Shown here: positions 49,914-62,036 of the stretch, piece by piece
Layout of the letters: each line of letters starts with the position of its first letter
How positions within the stretch are numbered: position 1 is the stretch's first letter
Notes under the pieces: model-generated
What the model saw: only the letters and a program-made list of their open reading frames with translations
What the model was told of the DNA's origin: nothing
Database searches by the model: none
Assembly (NCBI RefSeq): GCF_021134715.1
Contig: NC_060024.1
Span: forward strand, 10,912,001-10,976,000
DNA from: Daphnia pulex
Taxonomy: Eukaryota > Arthropoda > Branchiopoda > Diplostraca > Daphniidae
Reading direction: 5' to 3'
DNA: 64,000 nt
Made by a program: the position numbers and the translations under genes

Positions 49914-50720
49914 ATGTTCGCCCTGGTAAGTTTTATTTTTTTTTTTTTCAATTTATCTTTCATTGTATTAAAACGGATTGAATTGAAATGTGTGTAGATT
50001 TTCGTTGGTCTTTGCATCGTTCGAGTCCATTCATACGGTTACCAACAACCGGTGCAGTACTACCTCCAGCCGGTGCAATACCAGCAACCGGTTCAGTATT
50101 ACCAACAGCCGAGTTACACAACGGCCAAGCCTTATTACCCCAGCAGCAGCAGTAGCTACTACACCACGACTGCCAAGCCTTACTACCCCACAACGACCTA
50201 CCCCACAACTGCTTACTACAGTACGACCTACCCAACAACTTCTTACTACACCACCAAGGCCTACGAAACGCCAGCGGCCTATCAACAGCCGACCACAGCT
50301 GCCTATTACCAAACCAGCCAGGCCTACTACGAGCAGCAGCCGACCTACACTACACCGGCCTACTACCCCGACAACTACGACGCCAATGAAAACGTAAGAA
50401 ATCCATTGACATTCAGATTGACATTTCTGTGTATATAACTCATCACGCAACTTGTATGTTCTTAGGGATGGTACAACTATGCGTTCAAGTTCAACGTCAA
50501 CGATTACGGCAACGAGCAATCGAGGAGCGAAACTCACGAGAATTCCATCACCAGGGGCCAGTACACTGTCAGTTTGCCAGACGGTCGCAAACAAATCGTC
50601 AACTACGAAGCCGACCAGAACGGCTACAGGGCTGAAGTCTCGTACGAGCCGGCCGGCAGCAGTCAGTACAGCGACACTGAGAATTATTACAGCACGTCAA
50701 AGTATGGATCATCCCAGTAG
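49914..50720 (+). CDS. RR-type cuticular protein, Tyr/Thr/Gln-rich, 220 aa
   Basis: This is a secreted exoskeleton protein predicted to bind chitin through the Rebers-Riddiford domain (chitin_bind_4). Exons are 49914-49925 (four codons, MFAL), 49998-50393 and 50466-50720. The signal peptide MFALIFVGLCIVRVHS spans the first intron, a common arrangement in arthropod cuticle genes. Residues ~20-135 are Tyr/Thr/Pro repeats (YYTTKAYETPAAYQQP). The C-terminal RR domain begins WYNYAFKFNVNDYGN and contains GQYTVSLPDGRKQIVNYEAD followed by NGYRAEVSYEP. A polyA signal lies at 50906-50911. It is the only + strand member of the cluster and its RR domain is C-terminal, unlike the next two genes. Confidence 0.9.
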
Positions 50721-51921
50721 TATAGCAGCTATAATATTAACCGGAACGTGACCCGCATAGTCCCGCGCACTTGTACAATTTTGACACTGTTCCCCCTCAG
50801 AACGCCGGAAATTCTTGCCCGTCTGCTGCCAGCAACTTTCACCTCTTGTGTTTATGATCAACTTGTGTAACCTTTGATGTCTCAACTCTATATATGTGTG
50901 TGTATAATAAAGCAGTCGTTGTATACCAGCAGCTGGACTATATTGGAGTCGTAAACACGTTGGACTATAGTGTACTTGTATAAGGACGTATAAGCAGCAG
51001 CAGACGGGGTATATCGTCAATTTAAAATAATATGGTACTACTGCTACTACTGCTGGCTCTGGATGTATAACGAGGACGGATGGGAGGCCAGCTGGAGCTG
51101 TTGCCCGGTGGATAGAGGCCAAAGGGGAAATGTCCAGTACTACATGTCGAGGATGTCACATGTATATACGTTCGCATATACCTAGATCGTAACCGTAAAT
51201 CCCTTCCGGCCACCATATCTTTCTCCCGGTTTGGTTCATTTCTGCTGTTGGGATCTTGCTGGCTATACATATTACTTTAAGAAAGCATACATACAGACTA
51301 TTAGCAAATAGTAATAATGCTGATGGAGTTATAAAAGGAAAAGCAAACAGGGGAGGAGCTGGATAATCGTCAATCAACTTGATGCTTTGGGGGAGGCGCA
51401 ACTTTCAAACAAACAGAACATCGATCATTAGACTTCAAACGGAATAATTGCAGCACTTCATTCATTCTTGAACTCTTCATGTATGTATAGGCTGAGAAAA
51501 GGCTCTTTCCACGTGACGCCCATGCCAACGGGAAATTCGTCACGAACGCTCGACTGATCGATATAATTCCGCCGAGTAGCAAAGTATAGAGTGTACCCAA
51601 CCAGCCCAAATAAACTATTATCAAAGTTTAAAAAAAAATAAACAAACATGGCTCTTTCGGGAATATCTTAATCGATTTACTACCTTATAATACAAGGCTA
51701 TATGTGACTATGTGGTAGATGGAAAGTTACGATGCCATTAAATGAATAAATTCCAGTTATCATATTTTTCACTTTTCAATTGACAGTTTTTTCTCGGTTG
51801 AAGAATAAATTTGCAATACAAATATTGAAGCTCATAAATCGATTGTATTTGTAAGGAAAAGTTTCGATCAAAAATATTTGTCACTTGAAATCACCAAAAT
51901 GGTCGTTAAATAACGAAATGT
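50721..51921. other. Spacer between the first two cuticle genes (convergent)
   Basis: It contains the 3' ends of two convergent genes, including the AATAAA at 50906-50911 for the + strand gene. No further gene is seen; the frames are short and low-complexity. Confidence 0.5.
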
Positions 51922-52833
51922 TCAATTGAAATCGTCGGTCCGTTTGCCGTCGAATCTCCTCGACATTTTCATGCCGAACGAAGGCGGAGATGATTTGAAG
52001 CGTGAGACTGTCGAGTCGATTCGAGTTGCATCGTCGGTTTGGCCGACAGCAGTCATCATTGTGAGATCGCTGGTCATTTTACCGGCGACAGAAGCAGCAG
52101 CAGCGCTGGCCGACATTGCTGCTGTCTCTTGAGGGGAACGAAATCGTTCACCTCCTCCTCGTGTCCGATTACTGCGCTGTCGGGATCGACTGCTCGAGCT
52201 CGTCCGGCTATCGATCGGCTCCGTCTGCTGCCTCTGCTTCTCCCGTCGGTCATCAACCGGTTCCTGGACAGCCATAGGAGCGCTAGTGGTCGTCGTTGTA
52301 GTGGTTGATGTCGTGGTGGTGGTGGTGGGAGAAGTTGTTCGCGTCCGGCTAACGGTGAAGGAGCGGCCGTTTGACTCGGTTGATGAAGACACCACCAACG
52401 CGGGATTCTCGACGCCAACCTGGACGTACTTGACAGTGGCTTTGTAGCCGTTAGGTCCGGACGTGTAGGAAACGGTCTGCAGACGGCCGTCCGGCAGTAG
52501 GACCTTGTATTGACCGACGACTTCTTGGCCGTCGCTCGATTCCGCTTTCGATTGCCTCACCCGAGTTTCGTTGACGGTCGGCTCAGCCTCCACGGCGTAA
52601 GAATATTGGAAAGGATCGCCCTTTTTTGGAATCGAATAATCGTAATCAGTTCATGTCAACTTCTTCTAAATAATATAGAAGAATTTTCATTTTACCTGGT
52701 CGAATTCTTCGTCCGGATCCGGAGTGGTTGTCGTGACGAATTTAGACTTGGATGAACTGATGTTGGCTGCGTTGCTGTATGTAGCAGCCAACACCACCAA
52801 CGAAATGAATAGGAACTTGGCTGACTGCTGCAT
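51922..52833 (-). CDS. RR-type cuticular protein with Ser/Thr/Arg-rich tail, 278 aa
   Basis: Exon 1 (52833-52696) encodes the signal peptide MQQSAKFLFISLVVLAATYS and a short acidic spacer ending DPDEEFDQ. Exon 2 (52620-51922) starts GDPFQYSYAVEAEPTVNETR, followed by the RR core VVGQYKVLLPDGRLQTVSYT and NGYKATVKY. The C-terminal half is unusual for a cuticle protein. It has a Thr run near residue ~155, then an Arg/Ser/Gln-rich basic segment (SSSSRSRQRSNRTRGGG). The core supports a secreted chitin-binding role; the basic tail may mediate cross-linking or other interactions. A minus-strand TATAAAAG at 52930-52937 lies upstream, though at a looser spacing than for its neighbours. Confidence 0.88.
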
Positions 52834-52929
52834 GATGGATGGACTGTCGTTATTTCTCGATGGTGTCTCCTGAAAGATGACAAATGATCAACTGACAATT
52901 TCTACCCACCAGAACGGCCAGTTCACTTA

Positions 52930-52937
52930 CTTTTATA
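52930..52937 (-). promoter_or_regulatory. TATA-like element upstream of the 278-aa cuticle gene at 51922-52833
   Basis: TATAAAAG on the minus strand is about 100 nt upstream of the start codon. A TCAGTT initiator lies 44 nt downstream, longer than the usual ~30 nt, so the actual start site may differ. Confidence 0.4.
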
Positions 52938-55348
52938 TCCAAGGAACCCTGGAATAATGACAGAGGCCCTCGAGGACGAAAGTACTCTTCAAGGACAAAG
53001 ATATGGTTCCAGATTGACTCGCCTTATTATTATTTCTACACCTCCCAAGAATTTGTTTTGTGTTTGACAAAAACGTAAATGGGGAAATATAATCCAAACC
53101 ATTTGGATAGTCTCCCTATAGAGCGGGTATACATAGCGAATGGCAGTATATACAGGCCTGTGTTCAAGGTCTGTCTACTTTCCCCAGGTATACGGATATA
53201 TAATGAACAGAATTACTATTGTTATAGCATTGGCCAATGATGATTTCTAATAAGGGAGAGATGATTATACGAGATTATAGTGCGAGCTATATATCCGTGG
53301 CCGTACATATATAACAATTTAATGGCTCCCCAGTCGTCCATGCTGGAGATTTATGCCAGACATTGTAGTACACCAGATCGAAAACAAACATATAACGTCT
53401 GTTTGGTTTTCGATAGAGTTGACTCTTGGAAGAAACAAACAAGAAAGCACGACATGTGAAAAAGACATTTTTATTAATACTATCTCTGTACATATCGTGA
53501 GAACTTCTATTCGCGTGCGCGATATCGATCGATATAAATCCCATTATATCTAAATAATGCGCAATCGGACCCAGCTCTCTCTCTCACTCGGCGTTTCTTT
53601 TCGCGAATTTTGCGTTCACCAAGAAAAAAAAAATAACGCCGGATATGATGGGTCCCGGTGTCCATTTTCTGCTGGCCATCGTCCACCTTTTTCCGTTTCG
53701 CTTGGAATGATACCAAAGAACAAAAAGACGAATCCTGGATTCCCAATCTGCGGTCGGGCAACATCAAATTGGATTAGTAGAATAGATTCAAATGGGAAAT
53801 TTTCAAAATGCATTCTAGCAGAGGTTTTATGTCTATAATCAACATGATGTTAAAGTTATTAAAACAATTACTGTTCATTCAATTCTATGTACTATTCTGC
53901 AATGATACTATTTGATTGTTTTTTGGGACCGCGCTGGCGCGCTGTCATTTTTTTAAACATCATTTGAAAGTGCTCCCATTAACCGCCAAACAAATCAATA
54001 TCTAGCGGCCCATCTGAAGGAATAAAAACCCATTGGACACATCCGACGACCCACCATCATTTTATGACGTTTGGAAAAAAGAAGCTCGGCCTCCTTTTTA
54101 AAGACCGGAGCAATAAATGTCGATGCCACGAGTAACCGTATATTACTAGTTATACTATCGTGAATGGTTATAATGTGCGGCGGTTAAAAAAGAAAAAAAC
54201 TTTCCGACTGAGAAATTAATCTCGTATGAATGTTATTCCCCAGCACAACTTTAGGGTGTGCGGGGTTTTTATTGTGCGGAAAAATTGTATGCGCCCGCAC
54301 GTTTCCTCGTCCTTTCGTCGACCAACAACTTTCAACTGTCAACTTATATTCACTGACTGATGGCATTATACATTCTATCCAGCGAATGGCTTCACTAGAT
54401 TTTATTCGGCATTCAGTTTCCACCACCAAGGCGCGGAATCGTCCACGCGATCCGGCAGCGTACGGTCCGCTGATGATATGCCGAGTATAACGGAAATCGA
54501 TTTCCTTGTTATAAGTCGCTCGACGTGTGTATAGTGTATTGATGTTTCAAGTTTTTCGAGGATATCGACAAAGTCTTGGCCCGTTTTGATTTCATACCCC
54601 GTGATGTGCTGTGCTAACTTGAAATATGTATCGAGGTCAACGGGTGTGCGAACTCATCGGCTATTCCAGTCGACTCAACTTTGCCAATTGATCGCGGCCG
54701 GATGGCTAATTGGATGGAGATCACGGAGACCATTGTCATCCCCGATCAGAGTCGTTATTATAAGAATTGCTCCAACTTGCATTCCGCATGCGAATCGGCC
54801 ATTTTATGCCCAGCCGACTCACATACACACACACCCCGTGATTCATATAACTGGGGCTGTTATACGTGGATGAATAATGACGGCGGCCCGAAAGTCGTTA
54901 CGATTCGGCGAACAAGTTTCTTTTCTCCATTTCTTCTTCTTTCGAAGAAATTTATTCCACCGGCTGTTTGTTGTCCGATTTTTTCAAAAGGATTATTTTC
55001 GATCCGCTAGTTGTTGATTTATTGAGACGACCGCGTAGTAGGCTAGATCCAAAGAAATGTACTGCGGAGCGGAATAAGAAAAGTGCCGTTCCATGTCGAC
55101 TCGGTTATTGCTGCCCATCTACAAATGGGGAAAAAAAAAAGAGTCACGACGGCCCGGGTCCCTAATAATAAAAACGGGTCACGCAAAGTGCGTGGGATAA
55201 AACAAATTACAGTCGACGACGGGAGATAAATGAAACTCATTAAGAGCCACACCAAAAAAAGAGCTTGAAAAATGGCAACAGTGTATTGAAAGAGAATTTT
55301 ATTCCATCTGACCTTTTTTTCAATTGTTATATCATTCACGTTATTATT
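52938..55348. other. Spacer between the two 278-aa cuticle genes
   Basis: No gene is supported. All frames are short and lack splice-linked partners or motifs. A minus-strand polyA signal for the next gene lies at 55298-55303. Confidence 0.5.
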
Positions 55349-56264
55349 TTATACTAGCGACGGTTCTGATTGGATCGCTCCTGCTGCAATGTTCAATCTC
55401 GTCTTACGTCTCCTGCCGGTGGTGGTCGCCGGAGTTGTTGTCGCTACCGGACTCTCATCCTTAACTGCGGCTGATACGGTAGTGCTCCGGTGTCTTTTTG
55501 TAGCCGGAGTCGTTGTGCTGCTGGTTGAAAGCGGAAGAGACGGAAGAGAATGTTGGACCAATGAAACCTTTCGAATTTGGTCACTTTCAATGTGAAATCG
55601 ATGTGGTGGCACAATGGCCACCATCGATTCCGGTTTCTTCGTCGTTGGAGGAATAGCTGCGCTACTCGTCGTGATGGACGGACTCTCTGTCGTCGTTGTG
55701 GTGGTCGTTAGCCGAGCGGACGAGTCGGTTGTTGTTGGCCGGAGGAAAAGGATCTCCGTAATAGGTTGTAAAGGCTGCTGTTGTTGCGTTGTTGCGTTGG
55801 CCGGAGCATTAGCATTAGTCTGATTCCGTTCGTGAGTAGCACTCTGATTTTCGGCTTTATGGAACTGGACGACGGCGCTGTAGCCGGTCGGTGCGCAGGT
55901 GTAGACAACCGTTTGGAGCCGGCCGTCAGGTAGAATGGCCTTACACGTTCCGGTGGTCGTCACGGTCGTCAGAGTGCCAGCAGCCACTCCATCACTACCT
56001 TTTGCCGTGTTTTGAATTTCTCCAGCGCCCAGCAGTTGGGTCAATTCCGTCTGTAAAAATGAAAATCTAACATTCAAGACAGAGGCGCCGGGGAATTATT
56101 AAATAGATTTCAATTGAATTCAAGCTTACCGCTGGTGTTGTATCCGGCTGGCTGAAAGGCGAAGCCAGGCTGCACGAGCTCCACGTCAAAATGCTGATTA
56201 GCAATAACAACAAGGCGGTGGCTGGATTGGCGGAGCCTATGAATGATCGGTGGAGCGTCGTCAT
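55349..56264 (-). CDS. RR-like cuticular protein with divergent core and Thr-rich tail, 278 aa
   Basis: Exon 1 (56264-56130) encodes a signal peptide, with core NPATALLLLLISILTWSSC, and ends PFSQPDTTPA. Exon 2 (56050-55349) holds a reduced RR-like core: CKAILPDGRLQTVVYTCAPT then GYSAVVQF. The usual N-terminal aromatic part of the RR domain (FxYxYAV) is missing, and two Cys appear inside the core, which is odd because RR proteins are normally Cys-free. A Thr/Ser/Pro-rich tail with basic ends follows. In-frame upstream ATGs reach 56327, but I chose 56264 because it starts the signal peptide. A minus-strand TATATATA box at 56350-56357 puts the transcription start close to the upstream ATGs. Confidence 0.78.
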
Positions 56265-56349
56265 GACTCTGAATGGCTCTACACCCGACTGAAGTGGAAT
56301 AAGAATGGACGGTGATGGATACATCATCCTCAGCCCCCCTCCGACTCTC

Positions 56350-56357
56350 TATATATA
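56350..56357 (-). promoter_or_regulatory. TATA box of the divergent RR-like gene
   Basis: TATATATA lies ~86-93 nt upstream of the chosen ATG on the minus strand. It predicts initiation at about 56320-56325, which leaves a short 5'UTR. Confidence 0.5.
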
Positions 56358-58753
56358 CACAACACCCGATCCGTTGCTGCAATATGTGGACAGCCAGTAC
56401 TTCTACCGAATATAACAAGGACATGTGGAATAACAAACATCAGGCCGCAGGGACGAGACACTTTCGAGGAAATGATGAGCAGCAGAGTTTTGCCTGAATT
56501 TGGCACGAGGACACCAATGCTATTATCAAGAAAAAAGATGGTGCAGGGGGGGGGGGGGAGGCTCAAGGAAATAACTGTGAAAAATAAAAAGTAATAATAG
56601 AAAAATACTCGTCGGATGGATCGATATCCATCCAGCTTGGGAGGAGGCCTTGTGTGTCCTCACGTTCCCACTTTTTTCCGCTTGTTGATTCAATGGAATA
56701 AGGCGCCCGTCACAAGGATATGATAGAAATAATATTATCATGCCACAAGGGGGCTTTTGACATTGAGAAAAGTTCATTAAATATTTGATCTGGCGTCTGT
56801 GTATTATATGATATCAACCGCCCCGTTATCAAAGAATATAGACGATATCCTTTGGTAGTATTTTTTCATCTTCTTGTGACATCACAGGGAAAGCGCAATG
56901 TGGCATTCTTTAATCCGAGTTTGATATCAGTCCATCGAACTGACGTCATTTCAAACAAAGAATGGGGACGGGGGGAAATGGATGCGTCAGATCGTGATGG
57001 AATCTATGCTGCTGGACAGGTGCTGAAGACGTAGTATGACGCACGGTCTTCGTGTCAATTCCAATTGTAACGGTGTGGAAATGGAAAGAACAAAAAGAGA
57101 CGAGTCCAAATTTATGATAACAAGACGACATGATCCAATGCTAATCCAATTGACTTCCCCCCTTAGCTCCTCGTGAAAAGTCTATAGTACCGTGAATGTA
57201 CAATGACTCAGGCTTCCGTGAAAATGTTGGCCTTTTTTTATTTGAATAGCGCGGAACTATAATATACAAAGAGCTTAGATATTTCTTGTATAATATGTAA
57301 TAGTGATATAATACACATGGTTTAATTCCAGCAATATATTCCGCCTCGGAATTGGCCCGCCAATTAATGGAAAACAATTTTTGAAATGTATGCATGTACT
57401 ATATAGGCTTGTTGTATTGTGCATATTCCGTTCCGCTAACGAAGGCATTTATACATTATGCTGAAAGGTCTGCTGCTGGAGAATAAAAGCAAACTATACA
57501 TATTATACCCAGTTTAATTAATATGTATCCGTCTTGTGCTGGCGGCTCCATTCTGTGTTAGTATTATATAAGAAAGGCATATATACTGTCTACGTTTTAA
57601 TCACATGGAGGGGATGACTGGGCTCTCTTTGATGTTTTGCGGACTATTATGAATTGTAATATGCATTTGCTTTTTAGCCAAACTGGGTCCATGGAAACCT
57701 GTTGTCAAATTATACATGCTTCCGTTCTACATGTAGGTATAATAGAACTCGTTGCCTTTTTTGGCTATAGACGTGTATAGGTACAGGTCTCCGTGTGTAA
57801 AAGGCACAAGTTTTCTATAGGTACGGAATTACAAATCAGAACAAAAGTGCGAGGCTGCTGGGACTATCGATTATTTCTCAGACTCGACTGTTGTGATGTA
57901 TATAGTTAGTGCTGCTATTTTTGTGGACTGCACGTCGTTGTTAATCAACTAACTGACTTGGCAGAATCCGCCCCGGCGATCGATAAATACGGCGAAAAAA
58001 AGAATCGCCGTATATAAGACGTATGTGCTCTCCACTTTGTGACGTCATAACTTTTACCGTGATGAATCAGCCGGATCTCGCTTATTCCTATTATATACTC
58101 TTTGATACATTTCTTATCTAAATCAAAAATATTGGACGAATACCTAGTACTTCAACTGCGATCAAAGTGGCCATCATTTTTCATTCACGTTTTTCCTTAT
58201 TATTATTATAAATCTCCCGCGTGATGTCATTTTCGATGATTGTGCTACTTCCGCTGACCGTAGAATTCTTATTCGAGTTCAAAGGCTTTCCATAGAGTTA
58301 CGACGTTGAATGCTCCTCTCTCTAATATTACGAGGCAATAAATCACGACGTAATGGCGTGGCCAACTACATGTTATTACACCTAAACACATTTCAACTGC
58401 AAGGTCTTGTGTGACTTGGTCGCAAATCGTTTTCTACATTCTGCTGCCAAATTGACGTGTAATCATCCAATTAATGTAGTAACCACCGCGATTCCAAGAA
58501 TACAACGCAGAAAATGGATTAGGAATTTGAATTAAATGTATTTTCCATTTTGCATCAACATATTGAATTGAAATTGAATTGGAAATGTTATGTCATATAG
58601 ATTGAACTATTACCTAACTATAAGAAAAACTAAAAAAATAATAAAGATCAAGAAAGTTCATGGCGTCATTAAGTGTGTAAACATTTGAAATTGAAAAGTT
58701 TAAATGTTAAGGCAGGATTCTGATGACCGAACGACAAACGACCGGAGTCGGGC
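56358..58753. other. Spacer between cuticle genes
   Basis: No coding exon is supported. A G homopolymer occurs near 56547-56559, and AT-rich TATATA words are common. Nothing else is recognised. Confidence 0.5.
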
Positions 58754-60623
58754 CTATCGTCTACCGTAGCCGGACATCATGGGTGTCGGCGCAGAGTAGC
58801 TAGGGGCAGCGTAGGATGGCATTTTAGCTGGAGCAACGTAATAGGATGGAGCTGGAGCAGCCGGAGCAGGGTACTGAGGAACGGGAGCAGGGTAAGACGA
58901 AATGGCGTAGGGGGGATATGCAGGGTAAGAAGGAGCAGGAGCGCTGTAAGATGGTGCAGCGTAAGCAGGAGCTGGGGCATAGGTAGGTGCATAAGTGGTT
59001 GGTGCATAGGTAGTAGGAGCATAAGTGGTAGGGGCATAAGTGGTAGGGGCATAAGTGGTAGGGGCATAAGTGGTAGTTTCGTAGGTAGGAGCTGGTGCGT
59101 AATAAGGAGCCGGAGCTGGAGCGACGTAAGGTACTTTTACGTACTGAACCGACGTTTTCGTGTGTACGTATGGTGCAATAGGTGGTGCCTTGTAAGGAGC
59201 CGGTGTGCTGTAGGCCGGTGGAGTGTATGCCGGGGGAGTGTAGGCCGGTGGAGTGTAGGCCGGAGGAGTGTAAGCCGGAGGAGTGTAGGCTGGAGGAGTG
59301 TAGGCTGGAGGAGTGTAGGCTGGTGGGCTGTAAGCAGGTGGGGTGTATGGAGCCGGAGTTGTAGTATAAACGGGAGCCGGAGTAGTGTAAACCGGTGTAG
59401 TAGTAGCAGGTGTAGTGGTAGTATACTCTGTAGTGTAAACCGGTGTAGTAGTAGTGTATGCAGGTGTAGTTGTGGTATACTCTGTAGTGTAGACCGGTGT
59501 AGTAGTGGTGTAGACGGGGGTAGTTGTTGTGTAGACCGGAGTAGTGGTAGTGTAAACCGGTGTAGTAGTAGTGTAAACTGGTGTAGTAGTGGTGTAAACT
59601 GGTGTAGTAGTGGTGTAGACGGGTGTAGTTGTAGTGTAAGCCGGTGTAGTGGTAGTGTAAGCCGGTGTAGTTGTAGTGTACTCGGTCGTGGAAACGGGTG
59701 TAGTGGTGGTATACTCTGTGGTGTAAGCTGGTGTAGTTGTAGTATAAACTGGAGCCTCTGTAGTGTAGACTGGAGCGGGTGGCGCCGGAGTGTAAGATGG
59801 TGCCGGAGCATAGGTCTCGCCCTTCTCGTAAGCCACGTTAGCCAGATGACCGTAAGGTCCCGATTCGTAAGTCACCACTTGCTGTCTGCCATCCGGAAGA
59901 AGAGTTTTGTACTCTCCTACTGCCGTGTCTCCATCGATGGTTTCTTTCTTGGAATGCTTGTTACCATAATAATCATCAACAGCGTATTCGTAGCTCACCT
60001 TCACCTTTGTTTTCATTCAATAATAAACACAAATTAATATCTTAAATCTAGATTTGTGTTTTAACCATTCCATTTACTTTTTCGTAGGGTGGCTCGACGT
60101 AGGCGGGCTCGTAAGATGGCGCAGGAGTTTCATAAGTAGGTGCTGGAGTTTCGTAAGAAGGTGCGGCCGGAGTGTAGGTTGCCACTGGAGCCACGTAACT
60201 AGTACCTTCTTCGTAGTTGACATTAGCCTTGTGTCCCTCGGGTCCCGATTCGTAAGTCACCACTTGCGTCTTGCCATCCGGAAGGAGAGTTTTGTACTCT
60301 CCAACTGCCGTGTATTCAACTCCATTGATGGTTTCCTTCTTGGATTGTTTGTTACCGTAATAGTCGTCGATGGCGTACTCGTAGTTGACAATTTGTTTCT
60401 GTTATATTCCACACAATTTTTACATTTTTAAAAATTTCGAGATAATAAGAATGAAAAGTGGAATTAATCTAATTATTACCAGTGCGTAACCGTCGCCTGG
60501 TGGGGAAGTATCTCCGGTGACTGTATAACTGGCCGGAGTGTAGTCGGATCCGCACCAACTCAAGCTGATGGCGGCGCAAAGCAGAGCAAGGTGCAGAAAG
60601 CTTTTCAATTGTATTCCGTACAT
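58754..60623 (-). CDS. Double-RR-domain cuticular protein with Pro/Thr/Tyr repeats, 571 aa
   Basis: Exons are 60623-60480 (signal peptide, core SFLHLALLCAAISLSWC), 60398-60078 and 60004-58754; a 5'UTR intron (60699-60625) precedes the ATG. Exon 2 encodes one RR domain: VNYEYAIDDYYGNKQSKKET then GEYKTLLPDGKTQVVTYESG and GHKANVNYEE. Exon 3 begins with a second, near-identical one: VSYEYAVDDYYGNKHSKKET then GEYKTLLPDGRQQVVTYESG. Both exons start at the same point of the domain, so an exon duplication is clear. Then follow repeats VYTTTTP, YTPPA and APTTY, and an Ala/Pro/Tyr tail ending SGYGRR. Tandem chitin-binding domains could cross-bridge chitin fibres. A minus-strand TATA box lies at 60804-60810. 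Confidence 0.9.
59340..59760 (-). repeat. Thr/Tyr-rich coding repeat (VYTTTTP type)
   Basis: About 15 tandem or near-tandem 24-bp units encode P-V/A-Y-T-T-T-T, with TTEY variants. They lie inside exon 3 of the double-RR gene and keep frame throughout. Antisense frames here, including a 291-codon Cys/Ser/Arg-rich one on +, are shadows of this repeat. Confidence 0.85.
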
Positions 60624-60803
60624 CCTAATAATTAATTCAATCGAAATATTAAATAGGTTTTTTCTTTCACTAATAAAATAAGGTTACTTATTAACTTACT
60701 TGTTTTGTTTTCAAGTGCTGCTGATCGAGAGGAGTGAAAAGTACTTGTTACTCTGATGGATTGCTGATGACAGAATATACTTTTCTATCGTCAGGTGCGA
60801 GCC

Positions 60804-60810
60804 TTATATA
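60804..60810 (-). promoter_or_regulatory. TATA box of the double-RR cuticle gene
   Basis: TATATAA on the minus strand is followed about 30 nt later by the probable start site. The 5'UTR exon then ends at the donor GTAAG (60699-60695). Confidence 0.55.
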
Positions 60811-62036
60811 GTCAATCTCACTTGCTGCAAAACGTGTTTGCGTATCTATTAAACCTTGAGCGCTTCGCGATTTACTTTCACCTGCCGACGTTGGTGCAAT
60901 TACAATCCGGTGGCGTATTGATCGGCCAATTATTTTCAGACATCCAGCAGGTATAACAAAAGGGATTTCTCCGAACTCTTTCCCCCCATCAGCGCGATAT
61001 TATTACGACCATTTTGAGAGCAGGTATATAGGTGAGGGGACTATATACTTGTATATTCAAGACGACTTGTTGATTTGAGCCCCAGATAATAGAAATATGT
61101 ATGAAAGACCAACCGAAACGTTGCTGCTAACCCAAAAAAGAAACTTATCGCAGATTATGTTACGCAAAAGAGGAATTTGTTAATAAATAAGAGCATCGAT
61201 CGACCAGGTAATCGGAGCTGCAGTGTAATAGCAAACGTACACCAATACATTCTTCCGTCTCGCGTATGAGAAGGAATGTCAACTAAGAAGTTGATTGTGT
61301 CTGGTTGTCAACATTTGTTGACATATAAAAGCTAGAGAGAGCCATTCGAGAAGGTCATCATTTTGATTGTTGAGTGTGCTTTCCTCAAAGTTGATTTGAT
61401 GCACAATAGCTCCAAGTTTCTTCTTTAAAAATAAATACGCATATACAACAAAAGATATGCGCTTGAAGACAATAAAAAGGAGAGCTCTGCTGTGGCCATT
61501 CTATAAGTAGAGTTTGAAGGGCGACTTTTGTCTGTAAAAATACAAAGACATTTTGTTGAAAGTCGCATGGATTTCCCCACGGATAGTCCCTTTTGCTAAT
61601 TAAGACTATAGCATCTAGAAGATTCTGTGTGCATACTAGATTTTGTAACAGTGCACCTGGAAGAAGAGAAAGTACATAACATGATATAGAAATGGCCCAG
61701 TTAGTCTAAACATCTCAAATTATAGTACATTTGCAATTAATTCGCAGTATCGCGTGGAATGATACACCGATAACAAGAATTCACATTTCCCGACTCGTGA
61801 TTCAATAAATCGTTCAATTTCGTCAACAATATGATGTGTATGCTCAAAATTCTTTATTCAGTGAATACCGTAAAACGTTTCGCGATTGGTATTTATACAG
61901 AATGCGGTTTATACATTGTTTAAAAAAAATGGAATTAAGAATGCAGGTGCATCTTATTGCGAATAATATGTCTGGGTTATTTGATCAATCAAGTTGATAG
62001 GGTTTCGTGTATAGGATATTATCTAGTAATAAACCT
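60811..62036. other. Spacer containing a relic promoter
   Basis: Apart from the relic promoter and first exon (61324-61428) and the minus-strand AATAAA of the next gene (61853-61858), no gene is seen. Confidence 0.5.
61324..61428 (+). pseudogene. Relic cuticle-gene promoter and first exon
   Basis: TATAAAA at 61324-61330 is followed 31 nt later by an initiator-like GTCATCA. At 61399 an ATG opens MHNSSKFLL, which resembles the start of many arthropod cuticle signal peptides, but it stops at once (TAA, 61426-61428). No donor site or second exon with an RR domain follows on this strand. I infer a broken duplicate. Confidence 0.35.

Noticed and set aside
50031-50594. 187-codon minus-strand frame
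   Set aside because: It is the antisense of the Tyr/Thr repeats of the + strand cuticle gene and spans its intron, with no domain.
59162-60037. 291-codon Cys/Ser/Arg-rich frame on the + strand
   Set aside because: It is the antisense of the YTTTTP/YTPPA coding repeat of the minus-strand cuticle gene; codon-level repetition keeps it open.
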